DNA of 64,000 nt from DASVRA01 sp036388855 (GTDB lineage: Bacteria > Pseudomonadota > Alphaproteobacteria > Caulobacterales > Caulobacteraceae). The DNA lies in NCBI GenBank assembly GCA_036388855.1, contig DASVRA010000028.1, positions 19,981 to 83,980 on the forward strand, in the 5' to 3' direction. Numbering within the stretch: position 1 is the first letter of the stretch; each line of letters begins with the position of its first letter. The notes under the pieces are model-generated. The model saw nothing but the letters and a program-made list of their open reading frames with translations, did not search any database and was not told the origin of the DNA. Shown here piece after piece: positions 54,282-63,266 of this stretch. Made by a program: the position numbers and the translations under genes.

Positions 54282-55108
54282 CAGATCGAGGTCCTGAGGC
54301 TGAGGAGTTCGGGGAAGAAGCCCTTCTCCAGCACCTTGGCGAGGTAGGCCGCGCCTGCCGAGCCGCCGGTGCCGCGCTTGAAGCCGATGATCCGTTCGAC
54401 GGTTTTCAGGTGGACGAAGCGCCACTGCTGGAGGCGGTATTCGAGGTCCACCAGCTTCTCGGCCAGCTCATAGAGGTCCCAGTGCTCCTCGGGATCGCGG
54501 TAGACCTCCAGCCAGGCCGCCTCGACTTCGGGGCTGGCGTGGTAAGGCTCCGACCAGTCCCGCTCCAGCTTCTCCGCCGGGACCGCGAAGCCGCGCCGGG
54601 CCAGCAGGCGCAGGCTTTCGTCATAGAGGCTGGGCTCGCGCAGGGCCGTCAGCAGCGCCGCATGCACCTGCGGCGAGGCTTCGTGCGGGCGCAGCATGGC
54701 CGGGTTCTTCGCGCCTAAAACGAACTCCAGCAGGCGGTACTGGTGCGATTGGAAGCCGGAGCTGGCGCCAAGTTTGCCGCGGAAGCGCGAGTAGTCCGAC
54801 GGCGTCATGGTGGCCAGTATCTCCCAGGACTGGATCATCTGCGCCTGGATGCGTGCCACCCGCGACATCATCTTGAACGCCGGCTCCAGCTCGTCCGCCC
54901 GCACCTGCCGCCGCGCCGCCTCCAGTTCGTGCAGGCAGAGCTTCAGCCACAGCTCCTTGGCCTGGTGGATGACGATGAACAGCACTTCGTCGTGCTCGGC
55001 GCTCAAGGGCTGCTGCAAACCGAGCAGCTCGGGCAGCTTCAGGTATGAACCGTAGCTGATCGACCCCGGGTCCCAAGCCACGCCTTGGTAGATGTCGGTC
55101 TCGCTCAT
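54281..55108 (-). CDS. kynA: Tryptophan 2,3-dioxygenase
   Basis: 275 residues. Haem dioxygenase signature YGSYLKLPELLGLQQPLS, then HDEVLFIVIHQAKELWLKL with the substrate-side His, GASSGFQSHQYRLLEFVLGAK, and the distal haem His in WRFVHLKTVERIIGFKRGTGGS. It opens the indole ring of tryptophan to N-formylkynurenine, the first step of the kynurenine route. kynB and kynU are not in the window. Coupled to ridA (ATGA) and to the amidohydrolase (TGATG). Confidence 0.97.
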   Translation of the reverse strand: MSETDIYQGVAWDPGSISYGSYLKLPELLGLQQPLSAEHDEVLFIVIHQAKELWLKLCLHELEAARRQVRADELEPAFKMMSRVARIQAQMIQSWEILATMTPSDYSRFRGKLGASSGFQSHQYRLLEFVLGAKNPAMLRPHEASPQVHAALLTALREPSLYDESLRLLARRGFAVPAEKLERDWSEPYHASPEVEAAWLEVYRDPEEHWDLYELAEKLVDLEYRLQQWRFVHLKTVERIIGFKRGTGGSAGAAYLAKVLEKGFFPELLSLRTSI

Positions 55109-55509
55109 CGCCCCTCCGCGAACGGGATCACCGCCGTGGCCTCGATCTCGACCTTGGCGCGGGCTTCCACCAGCGAGGTTACGCCGACCGCCGCCATGGG
55201 GGGAAAGTCGCGGCCAAGCACCTCACGATAGGCGACGCCGATTTCGCGGCCGCGCGCGCGGAAGCCGTCCATGTCCACCAGGTACCAAGTGAGCCGCGCC
55301 AGGTGCTCGGGCCTCGCGCCGGCTTCCCCGAGCAGGACGCGGATGTTGGCAAGCGCCTGGCGCACCTGTTCCACGAGGTCGTCGCTCTCGAACCGCTCTT
55401 CCGCATTCCAGCCGATCATGCCGGCCAGCACCACCACCCGGCCTTCGGCGACGACACCGTTGGCATAGCCCTTCGGGCGCGGCCAGCCGTTCGGTTGCAG
55501 CACCTGCAT
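55105..55509 (-). CDS. RidA family enamine/imine deaminase
   Basis: 134 residues from the ATG at 55509. YjgF/YER057c/UK114 fold: QPNGWPRPKGYANGVVAEGRVVVLAGMIGW, a DLVEQVRQALANIRVLLGEAG helix, YREVLGRDFPPMAAVGV and the terminal EIEATAVIPF. RidA proteins hydrolyse enamines and imines. In aerobic 2-aminobenzoate clusters a RidA paralogue is expected to deaminate the amino-oxo-cyclohexene product of the monooxygenase/reductase, which is encoded divergently here. Confidence 0.9.
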   Translation of the reverse strand: MQVLQPNGWPRPKGYANGVVAEGRVVVLAGMIGWNAEERFESDDLVEQVRQALANIRVLLGEAGARPEHLARLTWYLVDMDGFRARGREIGVAYREVLGRDFPPMAAVGVTSLVEARAKVEIEATAVIPFAEGR

Positions 55510-55544
55510 CGGGGCAACGTCGCCGCTCGGCGGCTTGCGGTCAA

Positions 55545-55564
55545 GCAGTTTACGTGTAAACTGC
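55545..55564. promoter_or_regulatory. 20-bp palindromic operator, probably MarR site
   Basis: GCAGTTTACGTGTAAACTGC has perfect 9-bp arms and a 2-bp centre. It lies in the 60-bp divergent promoter between ridA-kynA and the monooxygenase-marR operon, only 5 bp before the monooxygenase ATG at 55570. Length and symmetry suit a MarR dimer; the marR gene is in the right-hand operon. Confidence 0.75.
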
Positions 55565-55569
55565 CGCTG

Positions 55570-57867
55570 ATGGCGCATATCGCCTCCATGAACGTGATCG
55601 GGGGCGGCGCCGCTGGGCTCTACGTCGGGATCCTGATGAAGCTGGCCGACCCAGCGTGCCGGGTGCGGGTGTTCGAGCGCAACCGGCCCGACGACACCTT
55701 CGGCTGGGGCGTGGTGTTCTCCGACCAGACGGTGGAGAACCTGACCAAGGCCGATCCCAAGTCGGCGCGGCGGATCGCCGAGAGCTTCGCCCATTGGGAC
55801 GACATCGAGGTTCGCATCCGGGGCGAGCGGGTGCGCTCCGGCGGCCACGGCTTCATCGGCATCGCCCGCAAGCGGCTGCTGAACATCCTCCAAGAGCGCG
55901 CCGCCAAGCTAGGGGTGGAGGTGGCTTACGAGACGGAGATCGCGGACCTCGCCTCGGTGATGGACGCCGACCTGGTGGTGGCCGCCGACGGCGTGAACAG
56001 CCTCGCCCGCAACGCCTTTCCCGAGCAGTTCGCTCCCACGGTCGAGACCCGGACCAACAAGTATGTCTGGTACGGCACGCACCAGACCTTCGACGCCTTC
56101 CTGTTCGCCTTCGAGCAGACCGAGCACGGCTGGGTCTGGGCCCATGCCTACAAGTTCGACGGCGACACCTCGACCTTCATCGTCGAATGCGCGCCCGACA
56201 CCTGGGAAGCGTTCGGCTTCGGCCGCATGAGCCAGGACGAGTCGATCGCCGTCTGCGAAAGGCTGTTCGCGGAGCATCTCGGCGGCCATTCGCTGATGAG
56301 CAACGCGCGGCACCTGCGCGGCTCGGCTTGGCTGAACTTCCAGCGCATCGCCTGCGGGCGCTGGTTCAAGGACAAGCTGGTCTTGATGGGGGACGCGGCG
56401 CACACGGCGCACTTCTCAATCGGCTCGGGCACCAAGCTGGCGCTGGAGGACGCGATCGAACTGGTCTCGGCGCTGCGCGACGAGCCGAGCCTGACGGGCG
56501 CTCTGGAGCGGTATCAGGCGGTACGTGAACTGGAATACCTCAAGCTCCAGAACGCCGCGCGCAATTCCACCGAGTGGTTCGAGCATCTCGACCGCTACCT
56601 GCCCTTCCCCCCCGTGCAGTTCGCCTACTCCCTGCTCACCCGCAGCCAGCGGGTCAGCCACGAGAACCTGCGCCTGCGCGACCGCGACTGGCTGGAGGGG
56701 GTGGAGCGTTGGTTCGCGGGCGAGGAAGGCCGCAACGGCCCGCCCACCCCGCCGATGTTCACGCCCTATCGTCTGCGCGGGCTGGAACTGGCCAACCGCG
56801 TGGTGGTCTCGCCGATGTGCATGTATTCGGCCGTGGACGGTGTCCCCGACGACTTCCACCTGGTCCACTACGGCTCGCGCGCCCAGGGCGGGGCGGGGCT
56901 GATCTACACCGAGATGACCGACGTGGAGCCGCGCGGCCAGATCACGCCCGGCTGCACCGGCATCTGGAATGAAGACCAGGCGCGGGCCTGGCGGCGGATC
57001 GTCGACTACGTCCACGCCCAGACCTCGGCCAGGTTCTGCCTGCAGCTCGGTCACGCGGGGGTGAAGGCCTCCACCAAGGTTCCATGGGAAGCCGCCTTCG
57101 ACGACGAGCCGCTGGAGCAGGGATGGGAGGTGATCGGCCCCACCTCCGACCCTTGGCAGCCGGTCAACCCCATTCCCCGCGCCATGACCCGCTCCGACAT
57201 GGACGAGGTGATCGCCGCCTATGTGAACAGCGTGGAACTGGCCAAGCTGGTCGGCTTCGACATGCTCGAACTGCACGCCGCCCACGGCTATCTGCTGTCG
57301 TCGTTCCTGACGCCGGTGATGAACCGCCGCGCCGACGCCTACGGCGGCTCGCTGGAGAACCGCCTGCGCTTTCCGCTCGAGGTGTTCGGAGCCATCCGCG
57401 CCGCCTGGCCGGAGGACAAGCCGATCTCGGTGCGCATCTCGGCCACTGACTGGCTCGACAACGGCGGCCTCAGCGGGGCCGACTCCGTCGCCATCGGCCG
57501 CGCCTTTTCCGACGCCGGCGCCGACCTGATCGACGTCTCCGCCGGTCAGACCACCAAGGACGGCCGCCCCGTCTACGGGCGCATGTTCCAGACGCCCTAT
57601 TCCGACCTGATCCGCAACGAGGGCGGGGTGGCGACCATGGCCGTGGGCAACATCTTCGAGCCCGACCACGTCAACTCGATCCTGGTCTCGGGTCGCGCGG
57701 ACCTCTGTTGCCTGGCGCGGCCGCACCTCGCCGACCCCTACTGGGCCAAGCATGCCGCCGCCGAACTCGGCTATGCCGACATCGCCTGGCCGGCCCAGTA
57801 CCGCGCCGGCCGCGACCAGCTCTACCGCAACGCCGCCCGCGCCGCGGCGGGAGGCCAGACCCCATGA
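55570..57867 (+). CDS. Fused anthraniloyl-CoA (2-aminobenzoyl-CoA) monooxygenase / OYE-type reductase
   Basis: 765 residues from the ATG at 55570; an ATG at 55588 (MNVIGGG) is equally plausible. The N-terminal FAD monooxygenase (about 1-390) has GGGAAGLYVGILMKL, ADLVVAADGVNSLAR and KLVLMGDAAHTAHFSIGSGTKLALEDA. The C-terminal Old Yellow Enzyme domain (about 395-765) has LANRVVVSPMCMYSA, ELHAAHGYLLSSFLTP and NRRADAYGGSLENR. This fusion is the salicylyl-CoA/2-aminobenzoyl-CoA monooxygenase-reductase family, which hydroxylates and then dearomatises anthraniloyl-CoA. Neighbours RidA, enoyl-CoA hydratase and KynA favour the anthranilate reading. Confidence 0.92.
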   Translation: MAHIASMNVIGGGAAGLYVGILMKLADPACRVRVFERNRPDDTFGWGVVFSDQTVENLTKADPKSARRIAESFAHWDDIEVRIRGERVRSGGHGFIGIARKRLLNILQERAAKLGVEVAYETEIADLASVMDADLVVAADGVNSLARNAFPEQFAPTVETRTNKYVWYGTHQTFDAFLFAFEQTEHGWVWAHAYKFDGDTSTFIVECAPDTWEAFGFGRMSQDESIAVCERLFAEHLGGHSLMSNARHLRGSAWLNFQRIACGRWFKDKLVLMGDAAHTAHFSIGSGTKLALEDAIELVSALRDEPSLTGALERYQAVRELEYLKLQNAARNSTEWFEHLDRYLPFPPVQFAYSLLTRSQRVSHENLRLRDRDWLEGVERWFAGEEGRNGPPTPPMFTPYRLRGLELANRVVVSPMCMYSAVDGVPDDFHLVHYGSRAQGGAGLIYTEMTDVEPRGQITPGCTGIWNEDQARAWRRIVDYVHAQTSARFCLQLGHAGVKASTKVPWEAAFDDEPLEQGWEVIGPTSDPWQPVNPIPRAMTRSDMDEVIAAYVNSVELAKLVGFDMLELHAAHGYLLSSFLTPVMNRRADAYGGSLENRLRFPLEVFGAIRAAWPEDKPISVRISATDWLDNGGLSGADSVAIGRAFSDAGADLIDVSAGQTTKDGRPVYGRMFQTPYSDLIRNEGGVATMAVGNIFEPDHVNSILVSGRADLCCLARPHLADPYWAKHAAAELGYADIAWPAQYRAGRDQLYRNAARAAAGGQTP

Positions 57868-58328
57868 CCGATCAGACCCATGACGCCGACGGCCGCGAGC
57901 GGCTGCGCTTCTGGTTCCGCGCCTTCGGCGCTGTTTCCGCCATGGAGCGCGAGATCGCCGCGCGCCTGCGCGAGCGCCACGGCGCCTCGCTCGCCCGCTT
58001 CGACCTGATGGCCCAGTTGTTCGCCGCGCCGAACGGGCTGCGCATGGGCGAGCTGACCCGAAAGCTGCTGGTCACCGGCGGAAACGTCACCGGCCTGGTC
58101 CAGCGGCTGGAGCGCGAGGGGCTGGTGGAGCGCAAGGCCGACGAGGCCGACCGCCGCATCGCCCATGTGGCGCTGACGCCCGAGGGGCTGGCGCTGTTCA
58201 AGCAGATGGCGCAGGAGCATGTTTCATGGGTGAACGAGCTGCTGGCGGAGCTGGACCCGCGGAGCCTGGCGCAGGCGGCGGGGGTGCTGGAACAGGTGCG
58301 CCGCCATTTGCTCCAGCAGAGCGGCTGA
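57864..58328 (+). CDS. MarR family transcriptional regulator
   Basis: 154 residues; winged helix-turn-helix with LARFDLMAQLFAAPNGLRMGELTRKLLVTGGNVTGLVQRLEREGLVERKADEADRR and flanking dimerisation helices. It overlaps the monooxygenase gene by ATGA. It is the likely repressor for the cluster through the palindrome at 55545-55564; the ligand is probably an aromatic acid or its CoA ester (inference). Confidence 0.94.
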   Translation: MTDQTHDADGRERLRFWFRAFGAVSAMEREIAARLRERHGASLARFDLMAQLFAAPNGLRMGELTRKLLVTGGNVTGLVQRLEREGLVERKADEADRRIAHVALTPEGLALFKQMAQEHVSWVNELLAELDPRSLAQAAGVLEQVRRHLLQQSG

Positions 58329-59116
58329 GCCCGCCGCGGCATTTCCGACTGGAGGAGCGGGCCGGGATCGCTTTCGTCACGCTCGATAGGCCGGAACGGA
58401 AGAACCCGCTCACCTTCGAGTCCTACGCGGAGCTGCGGGACTACTTCCGAGGCCTCGCCTACCAGCGCGAGGTCAAGGCGGTGGTGGTCTCCGGCGCCGG
58501 CGGCAACTTCTGCTCGGGCGGGGACGTGCACGAGATCATCGGCCCGCTCACGGCGATGGATTCGCGGGACCTCCTGGCCTTCACGCGCATGACAGGGGAC
58601 TTGGTCAAGGCCATGCGCGCCTGCCCCCAGCCGGTGATCGCGGCGGTGGAGGGCGTGTGCGCGGGTGCGGGCGCGATTGTCGCCATGGCCTCGGACCTGC
58701 GGCTGGCGGCGCCCTTGGCAAGGACCGCGTTCCTGTTCGTGCGGGTGGGACTGGCGGGCTGCGACATGGGCGCCTGCGCCATCTTGCCCCGGATCATCGG
58801 GCAGGGGCGGGCTTCGGAGCTGCTGTTCACCGGCCGCGCGATGAGCGCCGAGGAGGGGCTGGCGTGGGGGTTCTACAACCGCGTGGTCGAAGACGTGGCG
58901 GGCGAGGCGGAGGCGCTGGCGCGGGAGATCGCCTCGGGGCCGAGGTTCGCGCACATGATGACCAAGACCATGCTGAACCAGGAGTGGTCGATGAGCCTGG
59001 AGCAGGCGCTGGAAGCGGAGGCGCAGGCCCAGGCTTTATGCATGCAGACAGCGGATTTCGAGGCGGCGTACCGGGCGTTCGCGGCCAAGACGAAGCCGGT
59101 GTTCGAGGGGCGGTGA
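58226..59116 (+). CDS. Enoyl-CoA hydratase/isomerase family protein (anthranilate-cluster type)
   Basis: 296 residues from the only canonical in-frame start (ATG at 58226), which would overlap marR by 103 bp and add a Gly/Ala/Pro-rich leader. The conserved protein begins around SPPRHFRLEERAGIAFVTLDR; a CTG at 58325 overlapping the marR stop (CTGA) fits that boundary better. Crotonase core: RPERKNPLTFESYAELRDYF, oxyanion-hole GAGGNFCSGGDVHEIIGPL, VCAGAGAIVAMASDLR and GLAGCDMGACAILPR. It probably adds water to, or opens, the ring-derived enoyl-CoA after the monooxygenase/reductase step. Confidence 0.9.
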   Translation: MGERAAGGAGPAEPGAGGGGAGTGAPPFAPAERLSPPRHFRLEERAGIAFVTLDRPERKNPLTFESYAELRDYFRGLAYQREVKAVVVSGAGGNFCSGGDVHEIIGPLTAMDSRDLLAFTRMTGDLVKAMRACPQPVIAAVEGVCAGAGAIVAMASDLRLAAPLARTAFLFVRVGLAGCDMGACAILPRIIGQGRASELLFTGRAMSAEEGLAWGFYNRVVEDVAGEAEALAREIASGPRFAHMMTKTMLNQEWSMSLEQALEAEAQAQALCMQTADFEAAYRAFAAKTKPVFEGR

Positions 59117-59137
59117 TGAGCGACGGCGCCGCCGGTG

Positions 59138-59250
59138 CGTCCTTCGAGACGCCCTCCTGCGGAGGGCTCCTCAGGATGACGAACGACTTGAGCCTCACAA
59201 TTTTTCGTCATGGTCAGGAGCGTTGCGCCAGCAGCGCGTCTCGAACCACC
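59138..59250. repeat. Imperfect inverted repeat, Caulobacter-type intergenic palindrome (MITE/REP-like)
   Basis: Left arm, about 59138-59183, contains CCTTCGAGACGCCCTCCTG and GCTCCTCAGGATGACGA. The right arm, about 59205-59250, is its diverged reverse complement (TCGTCATGGTCAGGAGCG and GCGTCTCGAACCACC). The left arm also has an internal CCCTCC-TGC-GGAGGG hairpin. I recall the TTCGAGACGC...GCTCCTCAGGATGACGA pattern as a repeated intergenic element in Caulobacteraceae. It fills the gap between the hydratase and dehydrogenase genes. Confidence 0.7.
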
Positions 59251-59260
59251 CACCGCGCCC

Positions 59261-60418
<1,158 letters not shown>

Positions 60419-60430
<12 letters not shown>

Positions 60431-60838
60431 GCCGGTCATCGCCGCCCTCAGTGCGTCCGGCCACGGCTGGGGCGAATGGGAGGCGAGGTCGATGTGCACC
60501 ATGGTGAAGCGGGCGCGGAAGCGCTCCTCCCCGGTGCAGGTGAACAGGCCCGCCATGCTGGCAGAGGTGCGGCCGACCTCGAGCAGCTCGATGTGGAGGT
60601 CCAGCGTCTCGCCGAGCCGGCTGGAGCGGAGGAATTCGGCTTCGATGGCGCGGACGGGGGTGGCCATGCGCCCGTGCACGTGGGTTTCGGCGAAGGGGAA
60701 GCCGATGTCCTCGAACCAGTCCTCCACCGCGCCGTTCAGCATCTCGAAGTAGCGGGGGTAGAAGACGATGCCGGCGGGATCGCAGTCGGCGAAGCGGACC
60801 TTGCGGCGGGTGCTGAAGCGGATCGAGGAAGGCGCCAT
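60419..60838 (-). CDS. Acyl-CoA thioesterase (4HBT-like hotdog fold)
   Basis: 139 residues from the ATG at 60838. KVRFADCDPAGIVFYPRYFEMLNGAVEDWF is the 4-hydroxybenzoyl-CoA thioesterase signature with the catalytic Asp in CDPAG. Thioesterases of this type accompany aromatic acyl-CoA pathways and rescue CoA from dead-end esters. It is convergent with, and overlaps, the acyl-CoA dehydrogenase gene. Confidence 0.92.
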
Positions 60839-60873
60839 GGCGGCCTCGTAGCCGCCCCGCGCCCGCGGCGCCA

Positions 60874-62037
60874 TCAGACCTGCACCAGGAAGGCGGTGGC
60901 GTACATCACGGCCACGCCGGCGGCTGCGCCGGCCAGTGTCAGCGGCGACAGGGAGGGACGGCCGGCCTCGCGCGCCTTGCGTATCAGATAGGCCCCGACC
61001 TCCACGATCACCTGGGCGATGGCGCCGGCGCCCAGGCCCAATGCCAGCGCCGCCCAGTGGGGCGAGAAGGCGAAGCTGCCGAGCCAGATGCCGAGCACCG
61101 CCGGCAGACCCGCCAGCCCAATCAGGACCGCGAAGACCCACCACGGCGGGCGGCGCGACAGCAGGGGGCCGACGATACCGACGCCCTCGGTGATGTTGTG
61201 CAGGGTGAAGCCGATCACCAGGAAGGAGCCCAGCGCCGCCGCTCCGGTGACGAAGGCGGCGCCTATGGCCAGCCCTTCGCCGAGGTTGTGCAGGCCGATG
61301 CCAAGCGCGATCGCCGCCGACAGCGCCGCGCCCTGGGGCGCGCGGCCGCCGCGCCGGCCGGCCGCCATGAGCAGCACGAAGGCGAGGGCGGCGGCCATCC
61401 AGACCAGGGCCGGACCCTGGAAGGCGGGGGCAGCGCGGCCGGAGAACTCAAACCCTTCGTTCAGCGTGTCGACCAGCAGGAAGGCCAGCAGGCCCAGCGT
61501 CAGGGCCAGGGCGAACTCGAAGGCTGGGGCGCCGCCTGCCTTCAGCGCCGGGTAGAACAGCATCCCCAGCGCGATCGGCACCACACCGACGAACAGGCCG
61601 ATCAGGGCGTAGAGCCGCAGCCGTCCCGCGTTCATGTCGGGGCTGGCGACGGCGACGTCGATGGCATGGTCGAAGGTGAGGCCGCTACGGCTGACCAGCT
61701 TCAGGTGATGGGTCTCGCCCGGAACCCACGGATAGGGGATGCGGACCCAGGCGGTGGCCATCCGTTTCAACGGTCCGGAGGGGTTCTGGGTGAAGGCCCA
61801 ATAGGCGCCGTCGACCTGGACTTGGGCGATGCTCATGGGCGCGGAGCCGCCGGCGCGCAGGTTGAGCGCGATTCCTTGGTCGTCCAGCACCACCCGCTCG
61901 ACGGTGAGCGCCTCCACCGGCGGCGTGGCGCCGGTGAGCGGCCCCAGCGGATTGGCGGCTAGGAACAGCGCCGCCACGGCAGCCAGCAGCAGCAGCGGCA
62001 GCACAGTCCAGGCGGCGGCGCGCAGCGTCCTCGTCAC
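60874..62037 (-). CDS. ZIP family metal transporter with extra N-terminal periplasmic domain
   Basis: 387 residues from a GTG that overlaps the oxidase stop (GTGA). One N-terminal helix (about 5-25), a roughly 120-residue extracytoplasmic domain (PVEALTVERVVLDDQGIALNLRAGG, PMSIAQVQVDGAYWAF) and then about eight membrane helices. The ZIP metal motifs are HNLGEGLAIGAAF and HNITEGVGIVGPLL in the central helices. ZIP proteins import Zn, Fe, Mn or Co. The extra domain is unusual for a bacterial ZIP and could dock the upstream oxidase or capture metal (inference). Confidence 0.9.
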   Translation of the reverse strand: MTRTLRAAAWTVLPLLLLAAVAALFLAANPLGPLTGATPPVEALTVERVVLDDQGIALNLRAGGSAPMSIAQVQVDGAYWAFTQNPSGPLKRMATAWVRIPYPWVPGETHHLKLVSRSGLTFDHAIDVAVASPDMNAGRLRLYALIGLFVGVVPIALGMLFYPALKAGGAPAFEFALALTLGLLAFLLVDTLNEGFEFSGRAAPAFQGPALVWMAAALAFVLLMAAGRRGGRAPQGAALSAAIALGIGLHNLGEGLAIGAAFVTGAAALGSFLVIGFTLHNITEGVGIVGPLLSRRPPWWVFAVLIGLAGLPAVLGIWLGSFAFSPHWAALALGLGAGAIAQVIVEVGAYLIRKAREAGRPSLSPLTLAGAAAGVAVMYATAFLVQV

Positions 62038-63170
62038 GCGCGAACCTCGAACATGCTCATCCAGCCGAGTTCGGCGAACTCGGTCTGGTGGGGGTGGAAC
62101 ATGTAAAGGCCAGGCTCGTGCTCGGCGAAGCTGAACTCGAGGATGCCGCGCTGCGCCTGGCACTGCATGATCGTGTCCACGGTCTTCAGCGTCGGCGTCA
62201 GCGTGGTGCCGTGGTCGTAGTAGTCGAAGAAGTTGGCGTGCAGGTGGAAGGAGTTGATCGGGTCGAACTCCACCACGTTGACCAGGTAGACACGCACCGG
62301 CCGCGCGCGGTCGATCACGATCGGACGCCTGGAGTAGGCGTGGGCGACGGTGTTGACGGCGTAGACCTCGTTCTCCTCGTCGAAGTTGGTGTCGAAGGCG
62401 TTCATCACCATCACCAGCTCCTGCCAGCGGGCGTTCTCAGCCGCGCCCAGCAGGCGCGAGCGGGCGGCGGCGGCGTGCTCCGGATGACGGGCGGGGTCGG
62501 GATCGACGATGAAGGCGCCGTAGAGGCCCTTGTGGATGTGCCGCTTCAGCGGGACGGTGTGGCAGTGGTAGAGGTGGCAGCCGAAGGGCCTGGCTTCGAA
62601 CTCGTAGATGAACTCACCGCCGGGCTGCACCGTCCCGGCCCCCGGGACCCCGTCCATCCGCGCCGCGTGGATGCCGTGGAAGTGAATCGAGTGCGGGTGC
62701 GAGCCGCCGTTGAGGAAGCGGATGCGCACCCGCTCGCCCTCAGTGACCCTCAACGTCGGGCCCGGAACGCGGCCGTTGTAGGTCCAGGCGGGGAAGAAAA
62801 CTCCCGGCGCGATCTCGATTTCCTTGTCTTGGGAGACGATCTCGAACTCGCGCAGGGTGCGCCCGTCCGGCAGCTTCGACGCCCGGCCGGCGTCCCAGTC
62901 GGTGAGCATGCGGTGGGGATCGAAGCCGTTGCGGGCGTGGTCCACCTCGCCCACGGTGGTCATGCCGCCGTGCGCGGCGTGCGCGCCGGCGCGGCTCCGA
63001 GGTCCGGAGGTGTTGGCGGCCGTGGCGGACCCGCCCCGATGCGCGTGGCCGCCGGCGTGGTCGGCAAGGGCCGGACCCGGCGCCAGGGAGCGCGCCAGCC
63101 CGGCCCCGCCCAGCAGGGCACCGCCCGTCAGCAGCCGGCGCCGGCTGACCGCATCCTTCCACCAACCCAT
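62034..63170 (-). CDS. Two-domain multicopper oxidase, Tat-exported
   Basis: 378 residues. Tat signal with SRRRLLTGGALLGGAGLARS, then a His-rich linker (DHAGGHAHRGG). Domain 1 carries HPHSIHFHGIH and the HCH cluster in CHLYHCHTVPLKRHIHKGLYG; domain 2 carries NSFHLHANFF and MFHPHQTEFAELGWM. A cysteine (HCH) occurs only in domain 1 while domain 2 has HPH, so the single type 1 copper is in domain 1, the type B two-domain arrangement. It should oxidise a substrate or metal ion in the periplasm with O2. Coupled to the ZIP transporter and divergent from mntR. Confidence 0.92.
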   Translation of the reverse strand: MGWWKDAVSRRRLLTGGALLGGAGLARSLAPGPALADHAGGHAHRGGSATAANTSGPRSRAGAHAAHGGMTTVGEVDHARNGFDPHRMLTDWDAGRASKLPDGRTLREFEIVSQDKEIEIAPGVFFPAWTYNGRVPGPTLRVTEGERVRIRFLNGGSHPHSIHFHGIHAARMDGVPGAGTVQPGGEFIYEFEARPFGCHLYHCHTVPLKRHIHKGLYGAFIVDPDPARHPEHAAAARSRLLGAAENARWQELVMVMNAFDTNFDEENEVYAVNTVAHAYSRRPIVIDRARPVRVYLVNVVEFDPINSFHLHANFFDYYDHGTTLTPTLKTVDTIMQCQAQRGILEFSFAEHEPGLYMFHPHQTEFAELGWMSMFEVRA

Positions 63171-63227
63171 CGGCCCTCCCCGCGCCCCTTCGACCCCGGC
63201 CGGGCCTATCCAGCCCATGCTAACAGG

Positions 63228-63243
63228 TGTAGCCTCGGCTACA
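63228..63243. promoter_or_regulatory. MntR box in the oxidase/mntR divergent promoter
   Basis: TGTAGCCTCGGCTACA is a perfect palindrome (7-bp arms, 2-bp centre). Its TAGC-N4-GCTA core matches the known MntR operator pattern. It is 57 bp from the oxidase start and 23 bp from the mntR start, so it can control both directions. Confidence 0.7.
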
Positions 63244-63266
63244 ATACGCACTTTGGGCGGCTTTGG

